64,000 nucleotides of DNA from Rhea pennata (GCF_028389875.1 NC_084672.1:8916458-8980457); one strand, 5' to 3'. Numbered from the stretch's first letter, positions 48,001 to 62,866 are shown. Notes: generated by a model from the sequence alone, not told the origin. Program-made: numbers and translations.

Positions 48001-51000
48001 CATAGTTCTGAGGGAGGGAAGGAAAGAAAAAGGCAAGCTAAGACACATTAGTACTACTAGGAGGATATTTATTCACTTAGAAATGTAAACCGATGGGCAT
48101 AAAGAAGCATTATTTGAGTCCATTAGTGAAGAGCCCAAACTTAGAGCAAGAGAAGGTGGCAAGACAGGGCTGCAGTACATCTACAAAGCTGCATTGGGAC
48201 CCAGAACAAGAATAGCAGGAGTTGCTACAGGTCAGATTAAGGTCTATTTGCAGTCCTAGGAGATGACTGTTTGCATTTGACCTTCACCTGACCAGGACGG
48301 ACATTCTTTCCCTTTTCCTAGAAACTACTCCTGCCCTTATAAAAGGGGAAGCCCAGTTATGAGTGGCGACTTCCAATGACCAAGTCACACAAGGTCACTC
48401 TGCGGTGGTGCTGTAGGAGATCCTGATGTCCCCCTTAATCTTCTGGTCTCTTAAAATAACAGACTGATGGAAAAGATCAAAGCCAGAGCTACACAGAGCA
48501 ACATTTGTTGTCATTTTAAGATGGCATTAATATGTAGGTCTGGTCAAAAATGTTGATCCAAAAATGGTTTCATGTTGCTGATTAAGTCTGCCTTTCTCTG
48601 CTCAAATTCTGAGTCATGCCTTCCAGTGGACATAAGCAAGGCTCAACTGCGTTGGGTCCTGTAGAACCATCTAGACATGGAGATCCAGGCCACAAGGGCC
48701 AGGGAGTTCTCTCTCCTCAAAGCTCCCTGGCTGAGCTAATAACCCAGCTCAGGAGCTGGTACCAAGAAATGCATGAAATGTCCTTGGGAAAGGCATGACC
48801 TCTGGAGGGGTCATGCCAGCATTTAATTTTTATTTATTTATTTTTTAACCTGGATACTGGGCAGATCCGAACTGGAAGTGGCAGGTGAAGGATCATTTTT
48901 CTTTTCAGCAGCAGCCCAAATAGGATAGAAGGAGGCAGAGTTCTCACGTCACATTGCCAAGCAGTCTTAAGGGACTAATATTGCCAGCCTGCGGAGATGA
49001 GAATGTGCCTTCTGGTCTCTGGTACCATCAGCTGCAATAAGAGGGAGTAAAACAGGGCAAAATGGCTCTCAAAGGCCTCCATAGTAAAAGTAGAGTCTGC
49101 GTAGAGGCAGTTTCTCCCACTGGAAATACCTGCCCGCTAGTCTCTCACTGCTTACTTTTGGGGGCAGATAGGGGGAAGGATTCGGGAAGGATAGCTGTTC
49201 CTGTTGCTGTTGTCTTTTATTTTGGGGATAAATGTGAAAAATGAGTTCCACAACTGCCCATTGAGCCTGCTTTTCATTTTCTAAGAAAAATTGGGCCAAC
49301 CTAAGGAATGAAATCCCAAGCATCTCAATCAGGGCCTATTCTTAAAAGATTAAATGATTCTCCTGCCTTGGAAAGATACAGGTTCATCACACGTCTATTA
49401 ATGGGAACATTCCTTCCCACTGACTCTCACACTTGAAAACATTCATCTCCAGACAGAAGGCAGGACTGCCCCTTACTGCCTGGAAGCCTTACGACTTCCT
49501 ACCTTCAAGCCAGCAAAAAAAGGCTCATAGTTATCACATAAATACAACACCAGGAAGAATACTACAGAAAAGCTATGCACCCTTGTAATCTCTGTAATCT
49601 ACATTTGTGAAAACTTGTAATATTCCTTTGTAAAGGAGTCATTATTCTAGTGTATGCTACATTTAGCATGCATGTATTTCCATGTGCTATAGTCATATCT
49701 TTAATTATGGATCAAGAGACAACTTAGAGCTCTTTCAAGGCAGCGAGGCAAGGGTGAGGGCGAGCTGGCTGTTGGAAACCTCCAAGGAAAAGGAACCTGG
49801 AAACAAACCCTCCACCTCTGTGAGCCCAGGCCGGTGGACATAGAAGGTCCCATCCATCAGGGCCCAAGGCTTCACTAGAGAAACCTGTTAGTTAGAAGTA
49901 AGTAGACTTACTTCTGTAAGTCTACAGTAAGCAGTAAGTAGGAGCCACAGTCTGCATCTCTGTGGTCTGCACCCTTCTCTGACTCTCCCAAACACCCCAA
50001 GGCAATGATGTCCTCAGTCAGATCCCAGCCCCAGAAAGGCTGCCTGGAGTCACATCAGCCCTGGTCCCGCTGAGAGTACATGCAGCCAGCGAGGCTGTGC
50101 GCTGACCGCGGTTATTCCTTTTCCTGACCAGTGGGAAATGCTCCAGATAAGCTGTCTCTGTCTCTACTCAAAGCTCCTCTGTTGGCACTAGGCAAGCGTC
50201 AAAGCCCCCAGGAGGAGGTGGAGGGGACCGCGGCAGTACGTGGTGGGGAGAGTGAAAGGGACGAAGAAGCCGAAGGGGAACAGGCTTAAAGAGAAGAGAG
50301 ATTTTCCTCAGACTTGCCTCCAAATGTGCCCTCCCCACCACAGTCCTCTCCTTTTGGGCTGCTCCCAAGGGAGCCATTTCTCCTCCTGCCAGCTCCGTGC
50401 ATGGGAATCGCTGCAGAAGAAACTCGCAGGGCTCCTGGGTTTTGCTGAGCTCCATGAAGGGTTATCTGGCATTCGATAGCAACAGAAGGGGCACAAGCTC
50501 AGTGCCTCCTGCTCTTCAGTATGGCCCCTCGTGCTCCTGACCTCTCCAGGAGCGAGACGCCACAACGCACAAACGCCTATCAGCCCTGGCAGTGAAACAC
50601 AGGAGGAATGGACAGCTATCCCCCCAGCCCCAGTTCCCCCTGTTCTCCTAACAACTTTTGCAAGCAGGATCAGGAGAGTTTAATCCTGATTGCCCTCTCA
50701 GTGCCGTCAGCATCTCCTTTGCCATGCACATGGGGAGGCATGGGGAAAAGAGTAGGGATCAAACTCTTCTCTCCTGCACCAGCAACCAGACAGAAAGGCC
50801 TGCCTGTGCACCACGCATGCATCGAGCCCGGCCATAAACGTCTGTGCCAAGGCTTCTGAGGCCCAAAACACTATGCGAGTATGTGTGTATTTAGATTTGC
50901 ACTTCGTCCCCAGGAGCGGAGCTGACCTGCCGCTCAGAGGATCCTGATAACAGAACATTTTGAGCGAGCGCCTTATGAAAACGCCTTTCATGGGCAGCAC

Positions 51001-51400
51001 AGAGGACGGTTGTTCCCAGGGCCAAACCTCCCTCTCCCCTGCTCCCGCCACCCCGTGTGGGACACTTGTCTGCTCAAAATACACGGAGCCCGTAGCGAAC
51101 AAGACAACGTGAAAAGAGGAATTTATGGCTTGCTGAGATGCAGCCTCGGGCTGCGAGTCAAGCCCGGCAGCGGGAGGAGCTGTGCTGAAGCAGTTTTTTT
51201 CGGAGCGGCCCCAGCCCTGTGGGAAGCAGGGAGAGGGCTTCATCAAGGCATTGCTGTAGCCAGCTGACGCCAGCGTTACTCTGCGGCCTGAGACCCTTCC
51301 AAGGAGAGGGCCGAGGTACAGATGTTCCCATTGTGCATCTTGGGAGCCTTCTCGGAAAACTTAGGCAGTCTCATTCCTCAATCTGCCTTTTTAACTGAAG
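45081..51400. other. Unique intergenic DNA, no recognised gene
   Basis: No coding exon, RNA gene or clear transposon is recognised in this 6-kb stretch apart from a CTCF-like motif. A GC-richer patch with several CpGs lies at about 50.0-51.3 kb. Confidence 0.45.
46290..46304 (+). promoter_or_regulatory. CTCF-like motif
   Basis: TCACTAGATGGTGCCC matches 13 of 15 core positions. It has the same orientation as the motif at 26845, so the two flank mir-7/AEN in tandem rather than convergent orientation. Confidence 0.35.
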
Positions 51401-51402
51401 GT

Positions 51403-51450
51403 AAAAAAAAAAAAAAAAAGAAAGAATATATATATGTAGATATATATAAA
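51403..51450. repeat. Poly-A (17 A) and TA-rich simple repeat
   Basis: A run of 17 A is followed by GAAAGAATATATATATGTAG and ATATATATAAAA. Confidence 0.9.
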
Positions 51451-51689
51451 AGTTTGGAAGACAGCCTTCTTTCTGCTGCATTTCTTTGCCTCTTGCCAAC
51501 TCCACCAGCAATTAAGAGCTTACTCCCCACTTCATCCCCCCACCCTCAATGACAGCCGTTGTCTAATGCATTGATACTATCAGACTCTAATGCAAAGTAA
51601 CCTCCACAGGCTGTTTCATATTGCTAGAATTAGGGGGACAAAGAAGATGGGTGGAAGCATGGGCCGTGCACCAGCCAGGGATCGTGCAA

Positions 51690-51845
51690 ACTGGTTCTAC
51701 TCTAGCTCTGCCAAGCAGTTGATGCAAGAACTGCACATGATCCTCTTGCTGCTCTGTGACTCAGTTTTCCCACCACCAGAACAAGCAGCATCACAGTGGG
51801 TAGAAGAGTGGTTTGTAAACCACTTTGAGATCCTCAATTAAAGGC
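51690..51845 (+). mobile_element. MIR-like CORE-SINE remnant
   Basis: CTCTGTGACTCAGTTTTCCC resembles the MIR core (CTGTGCCTCAGTTTCCCC). Further on, TTTGTAAACCACTTTGAGAT matches the amniote MIR 3' segment (TTTGTAAAGCGCTTTGAGAT). It is an old, diverged copy of a family shared by turtles, crocodiles, birds and mammals. Confidence 0.65.
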
Positions 51846-54800
51846 TTTTTCTTCCTCCCTTTCCTATGGGAAAAAGCAGTTAAGCAGAGACAAGACGCAA
51901 GAGACACATATAAGAGAGATACTAGATTAGCCCTCAGACACAGCAGGAGAGGCACCTTTGAAAAACAGAGCTGAGAACAGAGCAAGAAAATGATGAAAGG
52001 ATTATGGGAAGGATCAACCTCTTATGGAGAACAAGATTAAGGCCAGGAACCAGAACAACGAGGCAGAAACCTGGTCTTTCTTGATGAGAAGGAAACACAT
52101 TTATCTGTGTTCTCAGGAAAAAACCTCTCATAGTATTATTCCAGTGTAATAAACACAAAATCACAGGGACACTGTTCTTCAGAACAAGCTGTCTGGCAAA
52201 AGGATTGGTATAGTCAGGAAGGACCAGCCACCCATCTCTGTACTGCATCTTCCCACTGCTTCCGATGCTGCCCCTAACACCATCATTGGCAACTCTCTGG
52301 CATTCTTGCTCCCTGCAGGGGGAGGGAGATTGACATACGTCTTGGGGTGAGTCCTAAGTTTAAAGGAAAAAGATGAGAAAGTCTATTCCGGAACTTGCTT
52401 TTCTGTATCTTGTCCTATTCTTGCTTAGAAATCATTTTGGTTGAGCTACAGACAACTGCTGGTTCCTGATAGCTTAGGTTTTTAATCAGCCTTTTAAATC
52501 AAACATGACTGGAGGGTAAGGGAAAGTCTTAGGGCACTCTCAAACCCTCATCACGGCCTGCCTCATCTCTTAAGCCTAGCAACATTAAAGTTAGCAGCAG
52601 ATTCAGGTATAATCTGGTTTGGAAGCATGTCTTATGACAGAGGAAATTACCCTATCTCTCTTGGATGGTCCTAGCAGCTATGGATAAGAGATCAATAAAT
52701 GAGAGTTAACCTTCTAAGAGAAACAAAAAAGAAGCACTGTTTACAGCCAGAAAGCAACTAAAAAGGCAAATCTGTAACCGGAGACTAATTTACAGCTGAC
52801 TAGAAGCAAGAAAAGCCACATTTTGTAAAGGGGACAGGGCAAAGGGCATCTTTCTTTCAAAATAAGCTGCACAATCGGGAAAGGGAATTTGAAAAGCAAA
52901 CATGATTCTAGGAGACATTAAAGAAAGCAAAGCAGCAGCCAGCGGAAATTACACTTGGATCATAAGGGCATCCAAAGTACGAGCACACGTGGAAACTCCT
53001 GACTTTGGGGCGGGGGACTAGGATCACCCAGTGAATGGGAATGACTAGGTTGCCCCTCTGGGACCACTTCTCAGCTTTTTGTGTAGGACTGGGGCCGGCC
53101 TTGGGAGCACTCACAGCCCCTCTGTGCTGGGGGGTGGTTCCCCAGTGCCAGCAGCGGGGTTACCAAGAGGGCTGTCAGAATGAGAGAAGACAGGGCTCAC
53201 GCAAGCCCTTTGGTGGCGGCAAACTGCCTTGGGAGACTCCAGGTTTGTGTTTCTAATCTGCTTCTTCAGATAGGCTTTTCCTTATCAGCTTCCTCCACAA
53301 ACCACATGGCTTTCAGGACTGGAGAGCTGAGCATATTCCCCCCACGCCTCCCTCAGCGCTTGTCTTTGTTTCATCCCATCTGGTCACAACAAGAGGAAGC
53401 GGGATGTTTGAGGCTAGTGTTGGTGCGATGTCTGCAAGGAAGGGCCCATTGAACACAGCCCCAGTGGGACCCTGCCCTGCTGCTGGCACAGGAACGAGAT
53501 TTGGTCAAAGCTGAAGGCCTCTCACAGCTCCCATTGCAGCAGAGTTGTCTTCCTCTGTCACTAAGCAATGGGCCCCTTTGCAGGCATGCAAAGGCATATC
53601 TTGCAGCTTGCATCTTTTCAGCCCTGATTTCACCTTGCTTTGCCATTCATGCTCCCTAAGAAGCAGGACCAAAAGTCGGGGTAGCTCCTGCCGTTCCTAT
53701 ACCACCAAAGCCACCCACATTCAAACTTACTGGAGCACCGAGCTGCAAGCACAGTTCAGTGTGGCCCAATTTTATTAGTGTCCCTTCTTCTCCAAAGAAG
53801 CGACCTAGCTCTTGCACAGACTCCTTCATAACCTTAGGGCTGCGTTTAAATTATCGAAAGTGAAACCTCCATCCTGCCACATCTACCTTTGAGGTCTTCA
53901 CACCCACCAGGAGCTGGGGCCCATCCACCTTTCTGTTCCAATGTGAATCTCCATACAGAGCACATGGACACAGTGAGCTGCCAAGGAAATGGGGTTCAAA
54001 GGCTGCCTAGCTAAAGGAGGAGTCACTTAAGCAAGACAGTAAGGCAGGGAGAGCCCTGTGTGACAGCTTTGAGATTTCAGATCTGAGAAACTGATAAGCA
54101 CCTGTAGGATTAAGGAGCTGAACAGCAGCTTTGAGAGCACCCTTAGCCCCTAAATGATGAATAGGAACTCTTTCTCTTCCTTAGGCACCTACATTGCTTT
54201 TGAAGTCTTAGACCAGATCACAAAAATCTAGCTGTTTTAAAGAGAAGAGAGTCAGAAAGAAGCATCTTACAGCAAAGAATAGGTGAGCATGCACACTCTA
54301 CTGCTGTTCATTAAAAATAACTAATCTGTTTTTTTTTTTTCTCTCCAGCTCAGGGAAAGTGCTGAGTATAAGCAGATAAGAGGCTTACAGACCCAGGAGG
54401 CTCAATTAATGTTCTAACCACACATAGCCTCAGGTAGAAAGCATTGCCAACCCTAGGTTTCTGCTACTAACTGTTTAAGAAATAGCTTTCTTTTAAATCT
54501 CCATAATACAAAGGCTTCTTTTAGACACTTCTAATACTCCTCATCTCAGTACAACTTTTCCTGACTCTACAGGCACTAGTAACCAATTTCAGCTCAGGAA
54601 CCTAATGAAAACTGTTTCTTCTCCTTCCCCCTTATCCAGCCTTATATAGCCCCACTCTAGAGCCAAGTGGGCTCAGCTGTGCTCAGCATGAATGACTACG
54701 CTTGCCCACCTGCAGCCTCTCTTATACATAAAGCAGGAGCTGCCTCTAGTACTGTTTTAAGTGAGCATATGGGAGTCTAGTATGTCTGAAGAGGTATGAG

Positions 54801-57800
54801 GGATAAGTTATTCTTTCCTTTATCTAAACCTGTTGATTAGTGCTGTTTGCTGCAAGTTAGGTTGAGCTATTTACTGTTCTATAGTCTTGTTACGACAAAA
54901 AAAGCACTTGGAGGTCTGTCTCTCTACAAGAAGATACGGGGTGTTTAGCAGCTGGATGGCTGGGGCTGTGTGTTTCTCCCGGGATGCTGTGGAGGATGTA
55001 GCTCCTGAGGAAGTTCCCTGCCTTTCTAATGCTCTTCCTAGGCTGCACCCTGTATAAGCTTCTGTTCCTGGGCTGTCAGTAAATCCTAGAGCTAGTCAGA
55101 GTTTTCTTCACTGCTTCTCATAGCCTACAGTAGTAGGACCTGAGTATGCCTCTCCCCTAATACTGATTAAAGGAGTAAGGTGCCCTTGACCACTGCAGAT
55201 GGAAGGGTGGTGGTAACTTGAAAGAGAAGAGCTGCCTGGGTAAGGCCATAAGAGAGGTAGGAGCAAGCACTGCTGTAGAAGCATTGGTGCTAATATGAGT
55301 ACTGTACTGAGAGCTGAATGCCCTCAGGGGCACAGCTGTTACAGGTGAAATTACTAAGGATCAAGAGAACAACTCAGGATCAACATGGCTGTGGTCAAGG
55401 CTGCAATGCCAGCAGAGTTATGCAAGGAGTTCACACTATGCCAGTCTGCACTCCCCTGGTTCTCCCTGGGGCTCTTGCGTCTCTGCATAGATGAGTGCCA
55501 AAGCATCCTAACTATTTAAAGGAGCAGGTGAGTGGTCTAAGTAGAGGATATTGTGGACAGATGTGATCAGGAGGAAGCACAGTGTGTGTGTGGGGGGGTG
55601 GCACTCATGTTCCAGGTGGCAGCTGCCTCTGAGGGACTCCTTATGGCACAGCCCAGACATGGGGCAAGCTAAAACCTGCCAGCAGCTGTAGCCTACGCGT
55701 CATGCTTTTGGCAAGGTCCAGAGTAGTGCCTGCACCCTGGACACAGAATGCAAATGTTTGTCCCTCTCTTCCTTCCATTTGGGTTGAGGCTCAGTTTTCC
55801 AGACCATGGTCCCTCCTGGCTTGATTGGTGACCACATGTAAAGATCACTTTCAGAAACAAATAGCTTTTTTCCTCCCTTATACTTCCCCTTATGATCCAC
55901 CTTCCTTTGTAGCAGGTCTTACCCATCACTGTGGTGAATTTGGTACAGAAGAATGCAAGTGCTGAGATAAACTTCTCTTTCAGGGTCGCACCAAAGAAAA
56001 TAACACTTTGCTTTTCTTTCCAATGTTGAAGTGCACGCTGTCACTATGTTCCTGGATGCACTGTACCCCAGATTTGTTCTGTGTGTCTGAGTAAGCTAAT
56101 CATTGTTTCTTAAACCTCCCTTCCCCTTCTGCCATGCTCCTCTCTGCCAGGTTAGCCTTCCTCTGGGACTGTATGGTGTCTGCTAGAGACAATGTGGGCA
56201 GAGCTTGCTGGCTATCATGACAGGGGAGACTTCACCAGCAACAGCACTAAATGGGTTAGAGAAGATTAAGTGCTCTCTCTGCTCCTGAAAGGCTCATTTA
56301 ATCTACTTTCACCCTCTCTTCCCCCTCCCCCTGACCTCCTTGGCATCCAGGACACAGGGACTTTTATTACACCAATGAAAACCTTGAAGGGAACTGATCA
56401 TTTTTGCTCGTTCCACCCTCTACAGAGAAAGCACAGGCCACCAAGCTTACGTGCTTCCTCTCACACACATACCTGCTCATACAAACCAGGGCAGCCTACA
56501 AGGGAGGTTGCTTGGCCAGCATCTGTTTCAGGATGAAATAGCCCCAAAATCAAGACTTAAAGTTTTGCCACGGGAAGAGTTTAATACACTGAGGTCTGTG
56601 AGGGAGGATGGGTGTTATCAGCCAGGGACAGGAACTACCTTTTGGCACTTTTCCCCCTCTGCTGTTTCAGAGGGTCCTAGCAGAAGACCTAAGGTGCCAG
56701 CAAGACGGCAATGTAGCAGTAAGATGTATATGAGTTTGGGGGTGGCACCACAGTGGGGCTAGCCTGCCTATAGCTGACCCTCTTTGGCGTTTGCTTCCTC
56801 TGTTTTTCCGGGCTGGGCTATTTGCTTGCTTCTTGCTGGTCTTTCATGACTGAGTACTTGTCGCAGCCTACAGCTGCTTGATGAAATAACTGAAGCCTTG
56901 GAAATGTCTGAAATTTATTCGGCCTCCTCAATGTGTGTTGGAGATGCTGAAACCTGTTTCTTCTGCATCTCATAGCAGAGGGTGGTTTACGGTGGGGGAC
57001 TGTTTTTTAACCTGGCTGTTGGGAGCAAGCTTACTGTCTGTGCTGCAACTATGTGGGGTCAAGTTCTCCCTGCTGTAAGAGGATGACAGTTAGCAGAAAC
57101 ACAGGTGAGACTATTTTGGCTCTCAGAGCTAACAGTGGTCACAGCTCAGCACCAGGTGACTCATCAGCCATAGATATCTGCCTTTAACTCCAAAGTGGGT
57201 AAATACCATACTCGAGCTGGCTATTAAATTCCTACTTGAAACCTCTCTGGGCTTTCCTCATTAAAACATTAACTAGAAATCAAAAGCTTTCTCAAGAGAT
57301 GCATGAGGAGGTAAAGGTATACCTGCGCATCTTGTGTGCTCCCCATTCCGGAGAGGCTTTCCTCAGTTCGCTGCCCTTTACCACAAGGGTCATAGATTAA
57401 TCGTGCACCCATGGAGAGTTCTCCTGTGCCCAACTTTTACATGCTGCTCTGTGTCCAGTGCCTCCTGGCCCTCTCACAGGAGACACTAACACACTGATAA
57501 AACTGTGTCAGCAATTCCGTGCTGCTGCCATTGACTGCAGCTCCTGCAATGTAGCAGGGCATCCCTTGATAACGTGCTGTTCCCACTGTCTAATAGCCCT
57601 GTTCTCTGCCCTTTGTGTCAAGCCAAGAGTGTGTCCTCACAGAAGTCCATGGCAAAACTCCAGCTGAGCTGAAAGCCTCTATTTCATATTAGGAAATCTT
57701 GCTAAAGGTACAGTAATAAAAACAGCATTTCTGAAAGAAAATCAAATGCTTTGCAAGAATAGTATTTTCTCCTAAAGATCTGCCAATAATGAGAAAATCC

Positions 57801-60800
57801 TCGGTCAATAAATGGCAACAGAAATGCTAATCTGCTAGGGAATCAGGTGGGGCTGTCTCCAATTAGTCAGCCTGTTACCACGCAAATGCAACACATCTGG
57901 ATTTTCTTTTGTTGCTCTGACATTTCTTTTCCAGCAGGTCCAGCATTTTGTTCTTCCCCAAGACAGTCCCACCTTTCCCAGCACTGATTTTTCTAGCAGC
58001 TCAGCTTCCCTACTGTAAGTAGGGTGAGGTGCCAGCTAGTGTTGCTGAGCTGTGAAGAGGCTCTGCTTTGAGACAGTTGTTTACCACAAGAAAAGCCTGG
58101 CAGGTCAATTCTAGCTGCATAATAAGACCAATCAGCTTTACACGTCTGAAGCTGAAAGGGCATATGCACAGCCGCTTCAAACCACCGCCTTGCTGAAATA
58201 CAGCCCCTGCTCTCTTCCGGGTAGTGTGTGCTGCTTCACAGTGAGAGCAGCCCAGCACACAGTGCTGCAGGATCGCAAAAGTCAGTACGTCATCCTAGAG
58301 CAAGTCCTGCAGCTCTGGCAGTTGAGACACATGCACATTTTCTGATCTCTGTTGCAAGGGAAGGGGAAAGATCTGAGTAGGGCAGAGTGAAATAAGACTT
58401 TTGGTTTCAAGATGGCTACAGGAAGATCAGAGATATCTTCTATAAACTTCATGCCCCAGGTTACTTAAGGGCTCTATCATGGTGGATGTAGAAGACGCAA
58501 AGGACGCACTTTTCATCAGGTGTTCAACAAGTGCCTGAGGGAAGATGCAATCTAAGAATAAGAGTAGAGCTTCAGAACAGAACCTGGATCCCTGCCATTT
58601 GAACAAGGTGTGTTGGTGTATATTTTCCCTTAACTTAATAGAAATAGATAGAAACCTGTCAGCCAACTGATTACTAAGGAGTTTTGCCTTTTTCCCTTGT
58701 CCACTGCTTGTAAAGAAAATACAGCTTTCTGCAAAGTGTGTGTTTATTCAAAGTGAGTAACTTGATTCCTTCTCTCCCTAGGTGTCAGACTGTAGTACGC
58801 CTATGGTGTCAAAGCCACATTGCTCACTGATGGGACACAGGTCAAGTTTCTTTCTGAATCTCTTTCCAAAAAGACTCTCCACTATTTGCTTAGAATTCAC
58901 TCTTTCCACGCCCATTCTGCCAGTAATTCCTCTTACGGGAATCTCTTCTAGTGCAAGTACAGTCGAAAGAAGAAAAATTGCCCAAATAATCCCATTCCCT
59001 AGCGTTATCGCACACTGGCTGCCCCAACTAAATGTGCCAACAGTAAGACAGAGTTAAAGCTGCCAATAATAATTACTATTATAGCACTGCCCTTAAAAGG
59101 CATGGTGGTTACAGGCAGGAAAACCTGCAGCTAGCAATCAGGTCCAGTTTACGCAAGCACATCCTGACTCACAAAAGCCATAGTCAGATGAAGAGTGAGA
59201 GCTCTTTCCATCATCCCAGGACTCTCTGGCTTTTGCTGGGCTGACTGAGCTCTAGGACACTCAGTAACCCGGGGTCTGTGCTGTACCAAAGCATACTGTG
59301 TGCATGCCCACAACATGAGCCCCTCTGCTTTCTTCCCTGAGGATGGCGCTAGTTTATGCATGCACCACGCAACCTGCTGTTCGCCACTTAATCAGCTACA
59401 GACAACAAGCAGGGCTGAAATCTGGGTAATGTTAACTCCCAACAGCTCCATTTGAAGTGCAGGGGAAGGACAGCCCTGAAGGACTGTCACTCAAGGAGCA
59501 TACTCACTTTCAAAGGCTCGGTACAAATCAAGAGGCCAGCTCCGTTTCCACATCTATCCCATTGTATCAGCGCTAGGGGAAGCTGTGGTATCTGTGACTT
59601 TCGCTTGACACAGTCCCTCAAGCTCACACCTCATCCATTCACGCTATCTGTAGCAAAAGCCCTCCCAGTGCTCTGTCCATTCAGAAACAAGTTGTACCTC
59701 ACAGTGCTTATAAAGAGATTAAACCCAGGTATTGCTGGAGAACAGGAATGTGAGCTTCCTTCCAAATAAAACACAGTATCCTTCTGGCCCTGTCTTTTTG
59801 GGAGGGAAGAAGGAAAGCAGGTCTTGCACACCAAGACTTCAGAAGACTGTCGTGTGACAGAGAAGTGACCATCTTCTGACTACAACCTGTATCTATAGAA
59901 TGGATCTTCTTGCTGGGCTCCTTCCCACCTGAGGCACCCCCTGGTGCCAGGCTCTGCTGGGGTCTCCTTTTCTCTATGTGCCACACAGAGTGCATCAGGG
60001 CAAATGTGTCTGACCAAAGGGTGCTTTAGGGCTATGCTGCCAGGGAATAAAGTGCTTTGATAGAGAGTAGAAACAGGGAAAGCTCAGCACCTCGAGGAGA
60101 AGGATGATATTAGACACTGGTCTGCATGTCAACTGAAGTTCATTTGACTAGAACCACCCTCCACATCAAGATAGACTCCTGTGTTTATAGACCTAGCAAC
60201 TGTCTGAAGTATACCCTCATGCAATGCTTCTGAGGCTTGGTCATCGCTTGAGCCAGTTTCAGAGAGCAGGAAAGTTTCTTGAAAATGGAGTGCCTTGCAA
60301 CCAGGAGCATTATTCTGAAAGCACCTTGGGCCTGCCTCTGTCACACATCTCTCCACCTTCATCTTAATAGGGAGCAAAGTCCTTGGCGGGGAGATTAGGG
60401 AAGATAGATGCTAGCAGTGGCAGCAAGACTTCTTCATATCCACTTTTCAAAGGGAAAAAGATAGAGGTTTAAAGGAACCTGGGAACTCGAGGCAAGTATT
60501 GGGTGGGCAAATGTTTCAGCCTTATTAACTGAACAGGAAAGCATCTGAGTTTTGACATCCTCAAGCACATATTTCTGCCTTGTGCCCTGCTGCTTTGCTG
60601 CCCATTTGTCACACATCATGCAACTAGAAGAGAAAACAAATTGCTGACCTGCATGTGGCAGTCAGAAGCTATCAGCTGGTCACAGAATGTATATTTTTGC
60701 TAGTGAACTCTCTGAATGGACGTTAGAGGTGATGCTGAAGGCTGCGTAGCACCGTGGGCACAGTCCAACAGAGCCTTGCACATTACCAGCCTCCCATCCC

Positions 60801-62130
60801 CTGGAAACAGATGGGTCCTGGCAAGGGCTATGCACTGGCTCCCCTACATGCTGCACCATGCCAGAGGCTTCCAGTTCGCATATGCAAAGGGACAACTACT
60901 GGGACTCTAAAATGTACTTCTGCCATCTTTCTCCCCAGACATCCTGGCTCCATCTTCAACAGGTTACCATGGGAGCTATGAAAGGTCTGCCAAAATTCAC
61001 ACCTTATAAGAACTTTTGAGTGGAAACTCCATCTGTGTAATTTCCTCACTTTCAGCAGCAATCTCTCCATCCTTCCCGCCCCTTCCAAGTCCTTCATTAT
61101 CCTATGGTTCCATAGATTAGACCAGCCTACTCATGTCTATGTCCACACTCAGCAGTTCTGCCCTGTTTGCCACTGGCATTTCAAAGGAGTCATTGATAGC
61201 ATTGCTAGTTTGCTCTGGCCTTTGGCTCTGCTTCTCAGAAACCCTGAAAAAGAGATACTGGCATTTCCCTGTTGTATATCTAGGAATAAAGCACTCCAGG
61301 AGGATGGCAAAGCCCTGGTCCCACTTGAGTAGCACAGTGGGACCCACAGAAAGATTGGTGCAATCTATTTCCTGTTCTCCCTAGTTCTCCATGGTTGCTA
61401 CCCCAAACTGAAGAGAACATACTGAATTATGTTTTCTGGGCTGTGGGTACAGAGACCTCACCACTACCTATCTTCATCCCAGGCTGTCTAACACTTGTTG
61501 GGCAACTTAGGGTCTGTTCTAATTTAGGGACTTTCTGCACATGGCATAAGACACCCTCATGCTCCCCTCCCTCTTGTCCCTGGAATGCCCTGGAGTAAAA
61601 ACACATCCAGATGGTTCACAGGCTGATGCTTTTGGCTTTATGCTAATGGAAAATTTTCATCTGCAAGCCATTTTTTTCCTCTCGAGAGTCACATCTAAAA
61701 TCCAGTCCTCAACTTAGCAAGGACAGAGCAACTTATGGGTTCTGGCTGGCAATTCTTAACATCATATATAGTTGTTGACTTTTCAAGTTTACAAATGTAC
61801 AAGTCACACATTTTGTAGACCAGCTGGTGGGAGGTATTTTCTTTAAGCTCTTTGAAAGTCCAGATGAAGAACAGTGACCATTTCTTATCCCCAGGCTGCA
61901 CACTTATTTTATCCTTAAATGTTCTTAGTAACTATTCACATATTAAGCCTCTGCTTTTCTTTAGTAATAAAAGCCAAGAAAGATTATAGATAGCAAAGGC
62001 TATCAGCAGAGACAGGAGAGCACAGAAGAGATCCCTTTTTGGTCGCTACAGGGTGATGCGGAGAATTTAACAAGCCACATGTTGCAAGGTGAAAATTATG
62101 CAGAATAACATCTTGATGAACTATGCAAAG
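51846..62130. other. Unique intergenic DNA, no recognised gene
   Basis: Ten kilobases of mostly AT-neutral sequence with no recognisable exon, RNA gene or young transposon. Short T-runs (for example 54328-54342) and a small G-run near 55591-55597 are the only simple repeats seen. Regulatory DNA of the next gene is possible but not visible as such. Confidence 0.45.
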
Positions 62131-62210
62131 ATGTATATATACATTTTATATGTGTATGTGTATACATACATGTTATATTTACATATAAACACACACAAAC
62201 AAACACACAG
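62131..62210. repeat. AT/TG-rich simple repeat
   Basis: TATATATACATTTTATATG leads through TGTGTATGTGTATACATACATG to an ACACACAAAC tract. It is an impure, old microsatellite. Confidence 0.85.
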
Positions 62211-62837
62211 ATGGAAAAAACAGTTAGCTAATGGTTGTGCCTGGCATTTATATTGCGTACTTCATTATAAGGAGCTCAACATGGTTTATCAAGCTATATG
62301 AGCACATTCTTCACTCACCATTGAAAAATGGGGGTAGTTTTTTTAATGTTTCATAGCAACAACGTGAAAGTGCAGTGTCCAAAGGAAGCTGCTGGGTAAT
62401 TTGGGAAGGCAGATTTATTAGAATCTGACTAGTGCAGTGAAGTTAATGCACTTTTGCAAGAGATGCCAGAGGGACTGTTTAGTTACCACAGGCTGTCGAG
62501 ACTCAGTCTTCCCTGTCAGCCTAAAGGCAGCCTTTCATGGTGCAGCCAGTCTTCCCATAAGAGCTGCCTTGTGCTGACAACCTTTTACTGAACTTACAAG
62601 AGAGATCAGCAGCGCTTGCCCATCCTGGCAGATGCTCCTCAGACCTCCTTCCTGCTGGCACGATAGGCAGCTCGCTGCATTGACTGATAGGAAATAGCCC
62701 AGCTTGTCATGCCATTAGCAGGTAAAGGTGACCTCCACAGTTTTGTCTTGTGGACATAAATCCCACAAGCAACTTCAACCACATCATGCATGAGGTCTCT
62801 GAAAATGCCTTGTGGATCCACCTGCCAGCTTGAAAGG
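62211..62837. other. Unique DNA, no recognised gene
   Basis: GTTTCATAGCAAC at 62348-62360 has a perfect right half of an RFX site. Nothing else is seen. Confidence 0.4.
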
Positions 62838-62866
62838 GTTTTTTTTGTTTGTTTGTTTGTTTTTTC
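62838..62866. repeat. (TTTG)n T-rich simple repeat
   Basis: T-runs flank four GTTT units. Confidence 0.85.
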